This document shows, piece after piece, positions 52,265 through 62,100 of a stretch of 64,000 bases of DNA. The stretch is from G965204755 sp965243415 (GTDB lineage Bacteria; Acidobacteriota; Vicinamibacteria; Marinacidobacterales; Marinacidobacteraceae). The notes under the pieces were generated by a model that had not been told where the DNA came from, did not search any database, and was given only the letters and a program-made list of their open reading frames with translations. The stretch covers positions 3,348,001 to 3,412,000 of the forward strand of contig OZ251549.1 in the NCBI GenBank assembly GCA_965243415.1. The letters are read 5' to 3'. Every line of letters starts with the position of its first letter. The stretch's first letter is position 1. Made by a program: the position numbers and the translations under genes.

Positions 52265-53680
52265 TCAGCCGGTTTCTTCCCCGGGGGCGACCCGGAGGGT
52301 GAGGCCTTCGACGGCGAGCACCCGCACCCGCTGTCCTTCAGCGATGGGGCTCGCCGAGGTGGCGTCCCAGTACTCCCCGCGCAGGAACACGGTGCCCTCG
52401 CCGCCGCCGGGGATCCCGGTGCGCGCCAGGGCGGTCTGGCCGATCATCCCTTCCCTGCCGGTGACCGTCGGCGTCCGCTGGGCGCGGACCACCAGGCGGC
52501 CGAGGAGGAGGACCGCCGCGGCGAACACCAGGACGGAGGGGACGACGAATCCGTAGGTCACTTCGAGGGCCGGGGTGGGGAGCGACTGTTCCTCGAAGAA
52601 GAAGAACACGCCGGCGACGAGCGCCGCCGCTCCCGAGAGGCCCATTATGCCGAAGGAGGGGGTGAGGGCCTCGGCGGTGAGCAGGCCGATGCCGGCGAGC
52701 AGCAGGAGTACCCCGAGGACGCTCACCGGGAGCAGGTTGAGACCGAAACCGGCCAGGAGCAGCGCGATGCCGCCCAGGATTCCCGGGATCAGGAGGCCCG
52801 GATTCGAGAACTCCAGGTACAGGCCCAGCAGACCGATCATGCCCAGCAGCATCGCCAGGTTCGGGTTCGCGATCACCGAGAGCACCCGGTCGCGGAAGGT
52901 GAGTTCGGTCTCGACGATCTCGGCGGCGGCGGTGCGGAGCGGCTCCTCGGCGCCGGAGACCCGCCGCACCGAACGGCCGTCGAGGGCCGCCAGGAAGTCG
53001 CTCTCGCTCTCGACGACCAGGTCCACCAGGCCGGCTTCGAGGGCTTCCGAGGCGGTCCAACTGCGGGCTTCGGTGACTCCCTGCTCGGCCAATTCGATGT
53101 CGCGGCCGCGGCGCTCGGCGATGGAGCGCAGGTAGGCGGCGGCGTCCGACTGCACCTTGCGGTTCAGGGTCTCCGGCATCTCGCCGCCGGTTCCGGCGAT
53201 GGGGGTCGCGGCGCCCATGTTCGTCCCCGGCGCCATCCCGGAGATGTCCGCGGAGAGGGTGATGAGGTATCCGGCGGAGGCGGCGCGGGAGCCGGAGGGC
53301 CCGACGAAGACCGCCACCGGGACCTCGCTGTTCAGGATGGCCTCGATGATCTCCCGCATGGCGGTGTCGAGCCCGCCGGGGGTGTCGAGGCGGATCAGCA
53401 CCAGGTCGGCCTCCGCCTCCTCGGCGGCGGCGACCGTCTCCACCACCCGCCGGGCGGCGACCGAGTGGATGATGTCCACCACCTCGACCCGATAGACCAC
53501 CGGGTCGCTGTCCGCCGCCGGGGCCCCGCCGGCAGGGGAACCGCCGGCCAGCGAACCGCCGGCGCCGAGCGCGAAGGCGGCGAACGGGAGGACGCCCAGG
53601 AGCGCCGGCGCCGCCGGACGGGGCCGCCTCGCCGCCCGGGCCGGAACGGGCCTCGAAAGCCGTTTCGAAGGGGACTTCAA
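52265..53680 (-). CDS. NfeD membrane serine protease (long form)
   Basis: A 471-residue protein with a signal peptide, a ClpP-like protease domain (residues ~60-235), four to five membrane helices (~275-400) and a C-terminal OB-fold NfeD domain (REGMIGQTALARTGI). LIRLDTPGGLDTAMREII is the oxyanion-hole block; the Ser-Lys dyad is predicted at Ser135 (SRAASAGYL) and Lys175 (ETLNRKVQSDAAAY), spaced like Ser97/Lys138 of the Pyrococcus 1510-N protease. It forms a membrane quality-control pair with the downstream slipin. The start lies 10 bases after greA. Confidence 0.93.
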   Translation of the reverse strand: MKSPSKRLSRPVPARAARRPRPAAPALLGVLPFAAFALGAGGSLAGGSPAGGAPAADSDPVVYRVEVVDIIHSVAARRVVETVAAAEEAEADLVLIRLDTPGGLDTAMREIIEAILNSEVPVAVFVGPSGSRAASAGYLITLSADISGMAPGTNMGAATPIAGTGGEMPETLNRKVQSDAAAYLRSIAERRGRDIELAEQGVTEARSWTASEALEAGLVDLVVESESDFLAALDGRSVRRVSGAEEPLRTAAAEIVETELTFRDRVLSVIANPNLAMLLGMIGLLGLYLEFSNPGLLIPGILGGIALLLAGFGLNLLPVSVLGVLLLLAGIGLLTAEALTPSFGIMGLSGAAALVAGVFFFFEEQSLPTPALEVTYGFVVPSVLVFAAAVLLLGRLVVRAQRTPTVTGREGMIGQTALARTGIPGGGEGTVFLRGEYWDATSASPIAEGQRVRVLAVEGLTLRVAPGEETG

Positions 53681-53690
53681 CGAGGGTTCC

Positions 53691-54167
53691 TCACGCGAGA
53701 CCCCGGTCGTGGATCGTCCGGAGTTTCAGGACCTCGAGTTCGCGCTCGCCGGCCGGCGTCCGCACGCTGACCTCGTCGCCGACCCGGGTGCCGAGGAGCG
53801 CCCGCCCGATGGGCGATCCGGTGGACACCTTCCCCTTCGACGCTTCCGCCTCTTCGCTGACCACCAGTTCGTAGGTGATCTCTTTCTCCGCAGCGAGGTC
53901 GAGCACGACCACTTCGCTTCCGAGCGAGGTGCGGTCGGTGGGGATGTTGTCCAGGTTCAGCATGGACAGGTCGGCGAGCCGCTTCCGCAGTTGAACCAGG
54001 CGCGCGGCGACATAGTCCTGCCGCTCCTTGGCGGCTTCGTACTCGGCGTTCTCCGAGAGATCGCCGTGCTCGCGGGCTTCCTTGATCTGCCGGGGGAGGT
54101 GGATGTGGAGTTCTTCCTCCAACTCGCGGACTTCGGCTTCGAGGCGGGAGCGGAACGAGAGGGTCAC
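53691..54167 (-). CDS. greA: Transcription elongation factor GreA
   Basis: A 158-residue factor that rescues backtracked RNA polymerase. The N-terminal coiled coil carries LPRQIKEAREHGDLSENAEYEAAKERQ (split here as GDLSENAEYEAAK), with the tip acidic residues D and E that stimulate cleavage. The C-terminal FKBP-like domain reads GSPIGRALLGTRVGDEVSV. I chose the GTG giving the standard GreA length; the frame is open upstream with noncoding character. It is the first gene of the greA-nfeD-slipin set. Confidence 0.94.
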   Translation of the reverse strand: MTLSFRSRLEAEVRELEEELHIHLPRQIKEAREHGDLSENAEYEAAKERQDYVAARLVQLRKRLADLSMLNLDNIPTDRTSLGSEVVVLDLAAEKEITYELVVSEEAEASKGKVSTGSPIGRALLGTRVGDEVSVRTPAGERELEVLKLRTIHDRGLA

Positions 54168-54402
54168 GGTGCGGGGGCGGCGGCCGGGCGGCCTGGCGGG
54201 AGAAGCGACCTGGCGGGAGAACGGCGCCGGAGCGCGCCGGAACCGGACGCCGCGGTCGGCGGCGCCTCGCGGCGGGAAGAACGGCGGCGACTCCACCGGC
54301 GGCAGGCGCCGGGCGCGCCGGACCGGGACTCGCGGGTCACGGCCGCGGCCGCTCGGCCCGGCTCCTCGGATCCCCTCCTCGAGTGGTCGCGGAAACGGGA
54401 AT

Positions 54403-55122
54403 TCAGGATATTACCGCCGCGCGCCGCGTCCGGGCGGTTTCGGAGAACCAGGTGTCGAGGAACCGGGCCCGGCTCTGCTCCCGGTCGGAGGCGGCGGCGC
54501 GGAGGGCGTCCCGGCGCAGCGCCCGTTTCGAGTGGACGAAGGCCTCCCGCGGCAGCGCGCCGAGTTCCTCCGCGGCGGCCACCGCCCGTTCCCGCAGCGC
54601 CTCCGGCGGCGCCAACTCGTGGAGGAAGCCGTTCGCCACCGCTTCCCCGGGGCCGGTGAGCCGACCGCGAAGCATCACCTCCGGCCGGCGCGGCGGGGGC
54701 ACCGCGGCGCGCACGATCTCGAAGGCCGCCGCCGGGAACACCACCCCCAGGGACACCTCGGAGACCCCGACCCGGTAGCCGCCCTCGGCCCCGATCCGCC
54801 AGTCGGCGGCGGCGGCGAGGATCGCGCCGCCGGCGACCGCGTGCCCGTTCACCGCCGCCACCACCGGCGCCGGGAAGGCGAACAGGCGCAGCAGCAGGTC
54901 CTCGAAGGCGTCCACGAAGGCGCCCATCCCGTCCCGGTCGGAGGGCAGCCCGGCCAGGTCGAGGCCGGCCGAGAAGAACCGGCCGGCGCCGGTCAGGACC
55001 AGCGGCCGTCCCTCGGCCTCGGCGGCGTCGAGGCGCTCCCCGAGGAAGGCGAGGAGCGCCGGGTCGATGGCGTTCGCCCGGCCGTGCTCCATCGCCGCCA
55101 CCAGGGCCGGCGCGGCGCTCAC
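54403..55122 (-). CDS. Enoyl-CoA hydratase/isomerase-family protein
   Basis: A 239-residue crotonase-fold protein. The CoA-binding and oxyanion-hole region reads GRFFSAGLDLAGLPS and VNGHAVAGGAILAAAADWRIGA; the second block is GVSEVSLGVVFPAAAFEIVR. It is shorter than standard hydratases (~260), with only one of the two catalytic glutamates obvious (in SEVSLG), so isomerase or other crotonase activity is as likely as hydration. It lies 51 bases after the peroxiredoxin gene on the same strand. Confidence 0.85.
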   Translation of the reverse strand: MSAAPALVAAMEHGRANAIDPALLAFLGERLDAAEAEGRPLVLTGAGRFFSAGLDLAGLPSDRDGMGAFVDAFEDLLLRLFAFPAPVVAAVNGHAVAGGAILAAAADWRIGAEGGYRVGVSEVSLGVVFPAAAFEIVRAAVPPPRRPEVMLRGRLTGPGEAVANGFLHELAPPEALRERAVAAAEELGALPREAFVHSKRALRRDALRAAASDREQSRARFLDTWFSETARTRRAAVIS

Positions 55123-55173
55123 GGCCGGGAGCGCCGCCGGCGGGTCATGCGCGGATCGTCCGGTTCGCGGGAC

Positions 55174-55827
55174 CTACTCGAGCGCGGCCAGCGCCTCCAT
55201 CAGCGGTTCGTAGTCCTCGCGGATCCGGTAGTCGTAGTTGACATAGCGGAGGATCCCCTCCCGGTCGATCACGAAGGTCGAGCGGGAGGCGTAGCGCACG
55301 CCGTCGATCTCGAGCGGCTCCACCCCGTAGGCGTCCACCACCGCGGAGTTGCCGTCGGAGAGCAGCACCAGCCCGGGGAGTTCCCCCGGGGCGGCGGGTT
55401 CCACCATCATGCCGGACTCGGCGCCCACGCTCTGGAGCCAGTTCCACTGGGAGAAGGGCGTGTCCACGCTGATGCCGAAGACCTGGGTGTCCGCATCCAG
55501 AAACTTCCGGATGTCGTCCTTGTAGGACGAAAACTGGAGCGTTCAACCGCCGGTCCAGTCGGCCACATAGAAGGCCAGGACGATGTTCTTCTTCCCCAGG
55601 ACTTCGGCGAGGGCGATCTTCTGCGCGCCGGGCCGGTCGCCGGCGGTGGAGGGCAGCGCGGCGGGGAACGCCGGAGCCCGGTCGCCGACCCGGAGTTTCT
55701 CCGCCTCGGGCATCGCTTCAGGCTCGCCGGCCCCGGCGGGGGGACCGGCCGCGGCGAAGAGCGCCCCGCCGGTCAGCAGGAGCGAGAAGCCGCCGACGAG
55801 CAGCGGTCGGAAAGGTTCGGTTCGCAC
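55174..55827 (-). CDS. AhpC/TSA-family peroxiredoxin, probable selenoprotein (in-frame TGA at the peroxidatic position)
   Basis: One frame of 218 codons is interrupted by a single TGA (55543-55545), codon 95. Upstream reads KKNIVLAFYVADWTGG, downstream TLQFSSYKDDIRKFLDADTQ and SVDTPFSQWNWLQS. In AhpC/TSA proteins this is the T-x-x-C motif after F-Y-P-A-D-W, so the TGA replaces the catalytic Cys, giving T-G-G-U. No other cysteine is visible, which would make it a one-selenocysteine peroxiredoxin. The N-terminus has a hydrophobic signal-like segment (LLVGGFSLLLTGGALFAAAG). I chose GTG 55827 because an AAGGGGG site is six bases before it. A hairpin follows the TGA. Confidence 0.75.
55514..55530 (-). 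promoter_or_regulatory. Candidate bacterial SECIS hairpin
   Basis: In the mRNA a perfect 7-bp stem (UCGUCCU/AGGACGA, loop ACA) begins 12 bases after the UGA, so the loop is about 19 bases from it, within the range for bacterial selenocysteine insertion elements. A G in the apical loop, common in such elements, is lacking, so support is partial. Confidence 0.45.
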
Positions 55828-55899
55828 GGGCAACCCCCTTCGGCGCAGGCACGGGAAAACGGCGCCGATGATACCGCCGGGCGCCCGGAGGAGGCGGCC

Positions 55900-57144
55900 T
55901 CAGCGGGAGCCGCCGCCGGGACTGCCGGAGACCTCGACCAGGCGCCCGTACTTGCGGAGCGCCGCCCGGAGGCGGTCGTGGGGAAGTCCGTAGATCTTGC
56001 GGTCGTTCACGCCCGCCAGGTCCCGGCCGGCCACCAGGGCGTTCACCACCGCCTCCTCGGTACCTTCGACGACGGCCTCGAAGAAGGGGTCGATCTCCGC
56101 GTTCGCCAGGACTTCGAGGGGCGCCACCCCGCGTTCCGAGCGGGCCGCCTCCTCGTTGGCGGTGGAGAAGGCCACGAAGATGTCCCCGGAGCCGTTCATG
56201 GAGATGCTGCCCAGCCGGCCGAGGGCCAGCGAAGCGCGGCGGATGAACCGGTCGAGTTGGTGCGGCAGGAGCGGCGCGTCGGTGGCCGCCACGATGATGA
56301 TCGAGCCGTCCCGGCCGGCGGCGCCGGGGCCGGCCCCGTCCGCGTCCGCCGCGGCGCCCTCGTTCGGGCGCTCGGGCAGGAGGTCCGGGATCTCGCGGCC
56401 CACCGGGACCCCGGCGATGCGCATCTGGGGGCGGCGGCCGAAGTTCGACTGCACCAGCACGCCGACGGTGTACTGCTTCCCGGCGGCCTCGACGAGCCGG
56501 GAGGAAGTGCCGATGCCGGCCTTGAAGCCGAAGGTGCGCATCCCGGTGCCGCCGCCCACCGAACCCTCGGCGACCGGGCCGGACGCGGCGGAGTCGAGCG
56601 CGGCGAAGACCTCTTCCCGCTGCACATGGAAGCCGTTGATGTCGTTCAGGAACCCGTCCCAGGTCTCGGCGACCAGCGGCAGGCTCCAGTCCGGGGCCGC
56701 GAGGTTCTGCTGCGCCCAGGCGATGGTGGCCTCGTGCACCGCTCCCACGCTGTGGGTGTTCGTGATCATGACCGCGCCTTCGAGGATGCCCCGGTCGCGG
56801 AGCCAGGTGGTCCCGGTCATCTCGCCGTTGCCGTTCAGGGTGAACCAGGCGGCGAAGACCCGGCCGCGGCTGGTCCGGCCCCGGGGCAGGACCGCGGTCA
56901 CCCCGGTGCGCACCGGGCCCTCGCCGACCCGGAGCGCGCCTTCGCCCCGGATGATGGTGTGGTGGCCGACCTCGACCCCGGGGACATCGGTGATCGCGTT
57001 CAGCGGGCCCGGGGTCCCCTCGAAAGGCACGCCGAGACCGCGGGCGCGGGGCGCCCCGGCCTCCTGGGCGTGAATCGCCCCGGGAGGAACGAGCAGGACG
57101 AGCAGCGGGAGCGCCGCGACGGCGGCGAAGGAGCGGTTTCTCAT
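55900..57144 (-). CDS. Exported S58-family (DmpA/P1) peptidase
   Basis: A 414-residue exported aminopeptidase-like protein with signal peptide (VAALPLLVLLVPPGAIHAQ). The family needs autocleavage before a serine: here GPVAEGSVGGGTGMRTFGFK, predicted nucleophile Ser195. Other blocks are NAITDVPGVEVGHHTI, RGRVFAAWFTLNGNGEMTG and MITNTHSVGAVHEA. DmpA releases N-terminal D- or L-residues from peptides. A TACGCT -10 box lies at 57167-57172. A decayed copy of this start region is found at about 63.2 kb. Confidence 0.9.
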   Translation of the reverse strand: MRNRSFAAVAALPLLVLLVPPGAIHAQEAGAPRARGLGVPFEGTPGPLNAITDVPGVEVGHHTIIRGEGALRVGEGPVRTGVTAVLPRGRTSRGRVFAAWFTLNGNGEMTGTTWLRDRGILEGAVMITNTHSVGAVHEATIAWAQQNLAAPDWSLPLVAETWDGFLNDINGFHVQREEVFAALDSAASGPVAEGSVGGGTGMRTFGFKAGIGTSSRLVEAAGKQYTVGVLVQSNFGRRPQMRIAGVPVGREIPDLLPERPNEGAAADADGAGPGAAGRDGSIIIVAATDAPLLPHQLDRFIRRASLALGRLGSISMNGSGDIFVAFSTANEEAARSERGVAPLEVLANAEIDPFFEAVVEGTEEAVVNALVAGRDLAGVNDRKIYGLPHDRLRAALRKYGRLVEVSGSPGGGSR

Positions 57145-57223
57145 CGGGGGACGGAGCCTCCTCCGGCAAGCGTACGGGAAGCCGGGGGCGATCGCCGGCG
57201 CGGAGAGGTCGGAGCGCCCGGTC

Positions 57224-58336
57224 TCAGGAGCCGGAGGCGAACAGGGACGGCGGCGCGCCGGGGGCGGCCGGCGGCCGGAAGAGGTCCCGGCGCATCCGGG
57301 GCGGCGGGCGGTCGAGACCGAAGCGGCGGGCGGCCACCCGGAACCTCCCGGCGAGCAGGTCGGCGTACGCCCCCCGACCGCGCATCCGTTCGCCCCAGGC
57401 GGAGCGGTAGTCCTTCCCGCCCCGGGTCTCCCGGATCAGGGTCCGGACATGGGAGGCCCGGGCCGGGTAATGGGTCTCCAGCCAGTCGAAGAAGAGGCCG
57501 GAGAGTTCCTCGGGAAGACGCAGCAGGAGGTACCCGGCCCAGCCGGCGCCGGCCTCCGCCGCGGCTTCGAGGATGGCGTCGAGTTCGGCGTCGTTCAGGC
57601 CGGGGATCATCGGCGAGGCGAGCACCCCCACCGGAACCCCTTCCCCGGCGAGCGCGCGGACGGTGGCCAGGCGGCGCTCCGGCGCGGCGGCGCGGGGTTC
57701 CATCGTCCGGGCCAGGTCCCGGTCGAGCGTGGTGACCGAGACCATCACCGACGCCAGGCCCTCCCGCGCCATCGGCTCGATCAGGTCCAGGTCCCGCAGC
57801 ACCAGCGCCGACTTGGTGACGATCCCCAGCGGGTGGCGCGCCTCGCGCAGCACTTCGAGGACCTGCCGGGTGATCCGCCAGTCGCGCTCCACCGGCTGGT
57901 AGGGGTCGGTGTTCGAGCCGAGCGCCAACGGCCCCGGTTCGTAGTCCCGCTTCCGCAGTTCCCGGCGCAGGAGTTCCGCCGCCCGGGGTTTCGCCATGAT
58001 GCGGGTCTCGAAATCCAGGCCGGCGGAGAAGCCCAGGTAGGCGTGCGTCGGGCGGGCGAAGCAGTAGATGCAGCCGTGCTCGCAGCCGCGGTAGGGGTTG
58101 ATGGAACGATCGAACGGCACATCGGGCGAGTCGTTCCGGGCGATGATGGTCTTCGTCCGGTCCTCCAGCACCTCGGTGGGGACCCGCTCGGGGCCGGGGG
58201 GAGGCTCGGCGGAACCCCAGCCGTCGTCGAAAGCCTCTTCGCGGAACCGCTCGAACCTCCCGGCCGGGTTCGAGACCGCCCCCCGCCCCCGGAACGGCGA
58301 CGCGTCCGCCGGAGGGGTTCGGGGCGGCGCCGCCAT
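57224..58336 (-). CDS. SplB-like radical SAM protein (PA0069 family)
   Basis: A 370-residue radical SAM enzyme. The [4Fe-4S] cluster ligands are C85, C89 and C92 in NPYRGCEHGCIYCFARPTHA. Preceding DRTKTIIARNDSPDVPFDRS and following LGFSAGLDFETRIMAKP, GSNTDPYQPVERDW and SPMIPGLNDAELDAIL match the SplB-related PA0069 family. True spore photoproduct lyases share this core but have a distinct fourth Cys; the reaction here is unknown. It starts 19 bases after the repeat-only gene and is followed by the S58 peptidase gene. Confidence 0.88.
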   Translation of the reverse strand: MAAPPRTPPADASPFRGRGAVSNPAGRFERFREEAFDDGWGSAEPPPGPERVPTEVLEDRTKTIIARNDSPDVPFDRSINPYRGCEHGCIYCFARPTHAYLGFSAGLDFETRIMAKPRAAELLRRELRKRDYEPGPLALGSNTDPYQPVERDWRITRQVLEVLREARHPLGIVTKSALVLRDLDLIEPMAREGLASVMVSVTTLDRDLARTMEPRAAAPERRLATVRALAGEGVPVGVLASPMIPGLNDAELDAILEAAAEAGAGWAGYLLLRLPEELSGLFFDWLETHYPARASHVRTLIRETRGGKDYRSAWGERMRGRGAYADLLAGRFRVAARRFGLDRPPPRMRRDLFRPPAAPGAPPSLFASGS

Positions 58337-58355
58337 CCTGGAGATTCTCCCCCGC

Positions 58356-59129
58356 TCACCGCCCCGGCAGGACCGCCAACTCCCAGACCGGTTCCCCATC
58401 CCGGAAGGACTGGCCGGTGCGGAGGCGGCGCATCTCGTAGTCGGGAACCGTCACCCGAACGAGGCACCGCCCGTCGAGCAGCACCCCGTGATGGGAGAAC
58501 GCGAAGCGGAGGTCTTCGAAACCGTTCTCCCTCCGGTGTTCGGGCAGGGCTCCGGGGTCCGCGGCGTGGAGGTGGAGGAAGAACGGGACTTCCCGGTCCT
58601 CCGGCCGGCAGTCGTCCTTGAAGTAGCGGAGTTCCGTTCCGTGGCGGTGGAGGTCGAAGACGCCGCGCGCCGCCGGTGGGCCCGCCCGTCTGGAGACGAT
58701 CTCCTCGATCTCCGCCCGGAACGGCGTGAAGTCCACCCGTACGACCTCGCTCCAGTGGCCCGGCTGTCCCGGGAGGTGCTGGCCGGTGCGGACGCTGGCC
58801 ACCCCTTCCGGCAGGCGGAAGACCGCGAGGCAGGCGCCGCCGCGGAACAGCCCGTGCCGGTCGAAGTCAAAATCCCGGTTCTCGAAATGGCGGCGCGCGC
58901 CGGAACCGACGCGATCGTGGGTGAAGAGGTGCGCGAAGAATCGAGGCGCCACTTCTTCCGCCGCGAAGGGCTCCCGGTGGTAGATCAGTTCCCTGCCTCG
59001 GCGGTAGAGGTCGAAAGTCGAACGCGACACGGGTTCGCCGAGGGTGCCGGCGGCGACCGAGTCCAGCCGGGCCCGGAAACGCCGGTGGTCGAGCCGCACC
59101 ACCCCGCGCCACGCCGTCAGGCTCCTCAC
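58356..59129 (-). CDS. Repeat-only protein: two copies of the glycosyltransferase C-terminal repeat (paralogue D)
   Basis: A 257-residue protein with no signal or membrane segment. It begins in mid-repeat (WRGVVRLDHRRFRARLDSVA) and contains two complete units. In the first, the usual REPC is REPF, so one of its two cysteines is lost; the second keeps the pair (KDDC and GRC). The GTG start overlaps the stop of paralogue C (GTGA), so it is translated by coupling. Its first ~50 codons are nearly identical to an internal part of C. It looks like a piece of a duplicated gene trapped after C; the protein may not be exported. Confidence 0.65.
   Translation of the reverse strand: MRSLTAWRGVVRLDHRRFRARLDSVAAGTLGEPVSRSTFDLYRRGRELIYHREPFAAEEVAPRFFAHLFTHDRVGSGARRHFENRDFDFDRHGLFRGGACLAVFRLPEGVASVRTGQHLPGQPGHWSEVVRVDFTPFRAEIEEIVSRRAGPPAARGVFDLHRHGTELRYFKDDCRPEDREVPFFLHLHAADPGALPEHRRENGFEDLRFAFSHHGVLLDGRCLVRVTVPDYEMRRLRTGQSFRDGEPVWELAVLPGR
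58953..59111 (-). repeat. Recent direct duplication, copy 1 (in paralogue D)
   Basis: This segment matches 60098-60256 at a constant offset of 1145 bases with about seven mismatches counted by eye, both copies on the same strand. Confidence 0.9.
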
Positions 59130-62100
59130 CGCCCCTCGCCGGGGGTGAGGGTCGCCTCCCAGAGACGGCCGCGGTCGGACACGAATTGCCCGGTCAGGAT
59201 GCGATCGATCGCGTAGGGCGGCAGCGGGACGCGGGCCGTGCATTCCCCGTCGAGATGGAGCCCGTAGTCCGGGAAGGCGAAGTCGCTGTTCTCGAAACCG
59301 GTCGAAACGGAGTCCGCCGGCAGCACCACCGGGTCGGAGGGAACGACATGGAGGAAGAATCGCGCGCTCGTGTCCTCCGCCTTGCACGCTTCCCGGTGAT
59401 AGGTGATCGTCGTACCGTCGTAGTGGAGGTCGAAGACCGACGGCGCGGCCAGTTCTCCCCGTTCTTCGTCTCCCCCCGCCGCGCGACCGGACGAGTCCGC
59501 TCCGAAGCGCCCGTCCAACCCGCTCCGGAGGGCCGTTCGCCAGAGCGTCGCGCCGTCTCGCCGCTGGCCGGTGTCGATCGTCGAGATCCCTCCCGGGTCG
59601 AGCGGAAGGATCGCCAGACACTTCCCGTCGGTCCGGACGCCGCGTTCCCCGAACGCGAACTCCCGGCTGCCGAAGGCGTCCCTCCGCCCCCGGGGAACCC
59701 TCGCCGCGGGGACGAGGTGCGCGAAGAACCGGGCCTCGACATCCGCTGCCGCACAGCGCTCCCGGTAGTACAGCAACTCCCTCTCGCCGAGATACAGGTC
59801 GAAGGTCGAAGAAACCAGCGGCTCGCCGAGGACCGCCGCGCCGATCTCGTCCAGCCGGGAACGAAAACGGTCGAGATCCAGCCGGAATGCCTCCTCCCAG
59901 ACCGGAGACTCGCCGGCGACCCACTGTCCGGTCCGCACCGCCGCCCCGTCCCCGGGCAACTCCACCATCGCCAGGCAGCGGCCGTGCGTCCGGAGTCCTC
60001 GATCCTCGAAGAGGAAGTCCCGGTTCTCCATGGTCCGCCGCCCGCCTCGGGCAGGGTCGCCCGGGGAGAAGACATGCAGGAAGAAACGCGGTTCCACCTC
60101 TTCCGCCGCGCAAGGCTCCCGGTGGTAGATCAGTTCCCTACCTCGGCGGTAGAGGTCGAAAGTCGAACGCGCCACGAGTTCGCCGAGGGTGCCGGCGGCG
60201 ACCGAGTCCAGCCCGGCCCGGAAACGCCGGTGGTCGAGCCGCACCACCGCGCGCCAGAACGGCTCCTCGTCACCGATCCATTGACCGGTCTTGACGAGTT
60301 CGATCCCTTCCGGCGGCAGGGACGCGATGCCCAGACACTCGCGGCCCAGGCGCAGGCCGCGCTCCGCAAAGTCGAAGTCCCGATTCCGGGGACGCGGATC
60401 TCCGCCGCCCACCGCGTCGCGCGAGGGGAAGAGGTGCAGGAAGAATCGAGGCTCCACATCCTCCGGCGCGCAGTCCTGCCGGTGGTAGAGCAACTCGGTT
60501 CCGGCGAGATAGAGGTCGAAGTCGGAACGGACCAGCGGCTCGCCGGCGGCGCCCGAAGCGATGGAATCCAGCGCCGAGCGGAACCGCGCCCGGTCGAGCC
60601 GCCGCACCGCCCGCCAACTCCGCGGCGAACCGTCCCACTGTCCGGTCTCGATCGCCGCGATCCCCGAAGTCCCGCTCTCCGGCAGTTCGACCGTGGCGAC
60701 GCACGCCCGGTCCAGGAGCCGGCCGCGTTCCTCGAAGTCGAAATCCCGTTTCCGGGGTCCGGCCTCGGGGCCGGGCGGCGCCCCGGTCTCCGGGGCCGGG
60801 GGATGGAAGGACAGGAGGAACCGCGCCTCCGTATCGGCCGGCGCGCAGGGTTCCCGGAAATAGACCAACTGCTTCCCGTCGAGATAGAGGTCGAAGATCG
60901 AACGCAGGAGCGGCGGGTCGAGGTCGCCCGCCAGGATCGTTCGCCGCGTCGCCTCCAGACGCGCGATCTCTGCCTGCCGCGCCTGCTGCCGGGCCTCCAG
61001 CCGGGCCCGGCCCCACCGAACGGCGCCGACCACCAGGATCCCGAGCGTCATCGAGACCACGAGCGCCCCCGGCAGGAACCGCGAAACCGCCAGGTCCCGG
61101 AGTCCGGGCCGGGGCCCCCCGACCGCTCCGCTCCTTCCGGGTCCGGCGCGAGCCGGCGCCGCGCCGGTCGACGCCGAATCCCGCAGGAAACCCCGCGCCA
61201 GGACGAGGATGAGCAGTCCGACCGGAACCGCGAACCAGGATGGCGGGACCCACCAGTAGAACCAGAGGCCCCGCGAATAGATGTTGAACGATGCCAATTG
61301 GAGGACGACCGGCGCGTACCAATACCGCGGAGACCGGAACGCGAGAATCAGGGCGAAGATCTCCGCGGGGAAGAAATACCGACCGTGCATCTTCGGCAGG
61401 ATGTACGGCGCCAGGAGGACGGCGAAAGTGGCGAGGAAGACGATCCGTTCCGGAGTGATCCGAACGCGGTTTCGGTGGATCGCGACGGCGATCGCCAGGA
61501 GGACGGCGACCGCCAACGCGACGAAGAGCGGATATGCGGGGAAGAACCGATCCGGCACCCACTGGTAGAGGTTCTGCGCCCGGTGCGCCAGCCGCCCCCC
61601 GAACCGCACCGACTGGTCGAGATAGATGGTCAGCAGGTCGGAGAGCGGCCGGCCGAGGAACCATGCCGGGAGCAGGGTGGCGAACCAGACCAGGGGGCTC
61701 CAGACGAAGGAGCGCCGGTTCGCCGCCTTACGCACCGCCAGCCAGAGGAAGAGCGGCGCGAGGAAGACCGCCTGCAACTTGACGCAGAGCGAGAAGCCGA
61801 AGGCCACGAATGCCCGGTGGTGACGACCCGCCAGCAGCGAATGGAGACAGATCGCGAGGAACGCCGTGTAGATGGACTCCGACTGCCCCCACCACGAGGA
61901 GTTCAGCACCACCGAAGGAAGCAGGAGCGTCGTCACTCCCGCCGCCTTCGGGATCCAACTCGACTTCGGGTATCGAAGAGCGACGCATTTCCCGACGAAG
62001 AAGGCCAGGACGAAGTCGAAGACGATCGAAATCGTCTTGATGGCCCACACCTTGGACAGCCAGGGCGAGGAGAAAGTCGCCAGGGTCAGCAGGTAGAGAT

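Noticed and set aside
55543..55545. Simple nonsense mutation splitting the peroxiredoxin gene
   Set aside because: The stop is TGA, falls exactly at the catalytic cysteine column, both halves stay in frame and conserved, and a hairpin follows. Recoding as selenocysteine fits better, though a sequencing error cannot be excluded.
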